A stretch of DNA of 64,000 nucleotides, from positions 378,435-442,434 of the forward strand of contig WELA01007307.1 of the NCBI GenBank assembly GCA_009602735.1, in the 5' to 3' direction. The notes under the pieces were generated by a model. The model did not search any database. It had not been told where the DNA came from and saw only the letters and a list, made by a program, of their open reading frames with translations. Below are positions 63,682 through 64,000 of the stretch, one piece after another. Each line of letters begins with the position of its first letter. The stretch's first letter is position 1. This DNA comes from Mesotaenium endlicherianum (Eukaryota > Streptophyta > Zygnematophyceae > Zygnematales > Mesotaeniaceae). Both the position numbers and the translations under genes were made by a program.

Positions 63682-64000
63682 GCCGATAGGTATAGGCAGC
63701 CGCTAGATGGCATGTACCTTTACTTGCTGCGGCGTGAGCCCTCCTGGCACGATAAATAGACAAGGTGGCTATCTTGCCCTTGTCGGGGTGGCAACGTAGA
63801 CCACCCTGTCACAGGTGTTGTAACACGTCCTGTACGTGTGTCAAATGCTCAGCTATTGTGCAACTAAAATTCAGAACGTCGTCAATGTAGCACCGTGCGA
63901 ACGTAATCCTGACATGACCCTATCCATTACGCATTGAAATCGAGCAGGTGCATCCTTCAACCTGAAGGGCATTGCACGCCACTGATATAGACGTTGCGCT

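Larger units (their letters stand above)
62216..64000 (-). mobile_element. Element D: gypsy RT, RNase H and integrase, runs off the right edge
   Basis: Minus-strand pol of the same lineage as element F. From the right edge: RT palm with YIDD at 63878-63889, thumb and RNase H (62893-63681: MGIMGYYRRFC, LHTDWSHLGLGAVLAQ, YSSYEGECLAAVWGV, DADGLSRNPD), then integrase HHCC and the first part of the DDE core (62477-62845: CAIYDRV, YRWSMDLAGPLPLSKR; RDHPQADGL near 62280). Homology stops at the C2 LTR. No LTR is visible. Broken, with several interruptions. Confidence 0.82.

Overview
The window is eukaryotic and made almost entirely of transposable elements nested in one another. I found no convincing host gene, tRNA, rRNA or CRISPR array. 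Most elements are Ty3/gypsy LTR retrotransposons. Several end their integrase with a chromodomain, several carry primer-binding sites for initiator-methionine tRNA, and one carries a captured DNA cytosine-5 methyltransferase. Together with relics of two piggyBac-type DNA transposons, this points to a large, repeat-rich streptophyte genome. A charophyte alga such as Chara is my best guess, inferred from the element types and not proven.

Layout. 1-4057: 3' end of a chromodomain gypsy element (family B) with an extra 3' ORF (here ORF3), then two family B LTRs. 4058-6056: no recognisable gene. 6057-15179: element F, a gypsy element with order gag, protease, C5 DNA methyltransferase, unknown ORF, RT, RNase H, integrase, PHD finger. 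15180-16040: unassigned. 16041-17302: piggyBac relic P1. 17539-19036: LTR and gag of a further family, E. 19037-33664: element B3, carrying piggyBac element P2 (21633-23741, TTAA target sites) and a whole other family B copy, B2 (25220-31547, target site GTGAG). 32987-49156: element B1, sharing an LTR with B3 and carrying a B solo LTR (34707-35363, target site CTGGC) and the young, whole-looking family C element C1 (41163-47842, target site ACAGG). 49157-51497: partial family C copy C3 with an E solo LTR inside it (target site TCAAG). 51498-52860: integrase-PHD tail G. 52861-55346: family B remnant B4 holding a 610-base insert with a 12-base target duplication. 55347-55715: unassigned. 55716-62215: family C copy C2. 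62216-64000: element D (RT, RNase H, integrase), running off the right edge.

Main points. (1) Element F combines a DNA-methylation writer with a PHD-type putative chromatin reader on its integrase. (2) Family B carries a 3' ORF of unknown function in every copy whose 3' internal region is present; it is open for 558 codons in B2, has a conserved core in a diverged copy, and has a splice-acceptor-like sequence just before its ATG. (3) D and G look like two parts of one element, split by a family C insertion and then separated by an inversion between oppositely oriented family C copies; the target duplication survives as CTCAC at 51498 and GTGAG at 62216. The retroelements are treated here as fossils: all look broken except C1.
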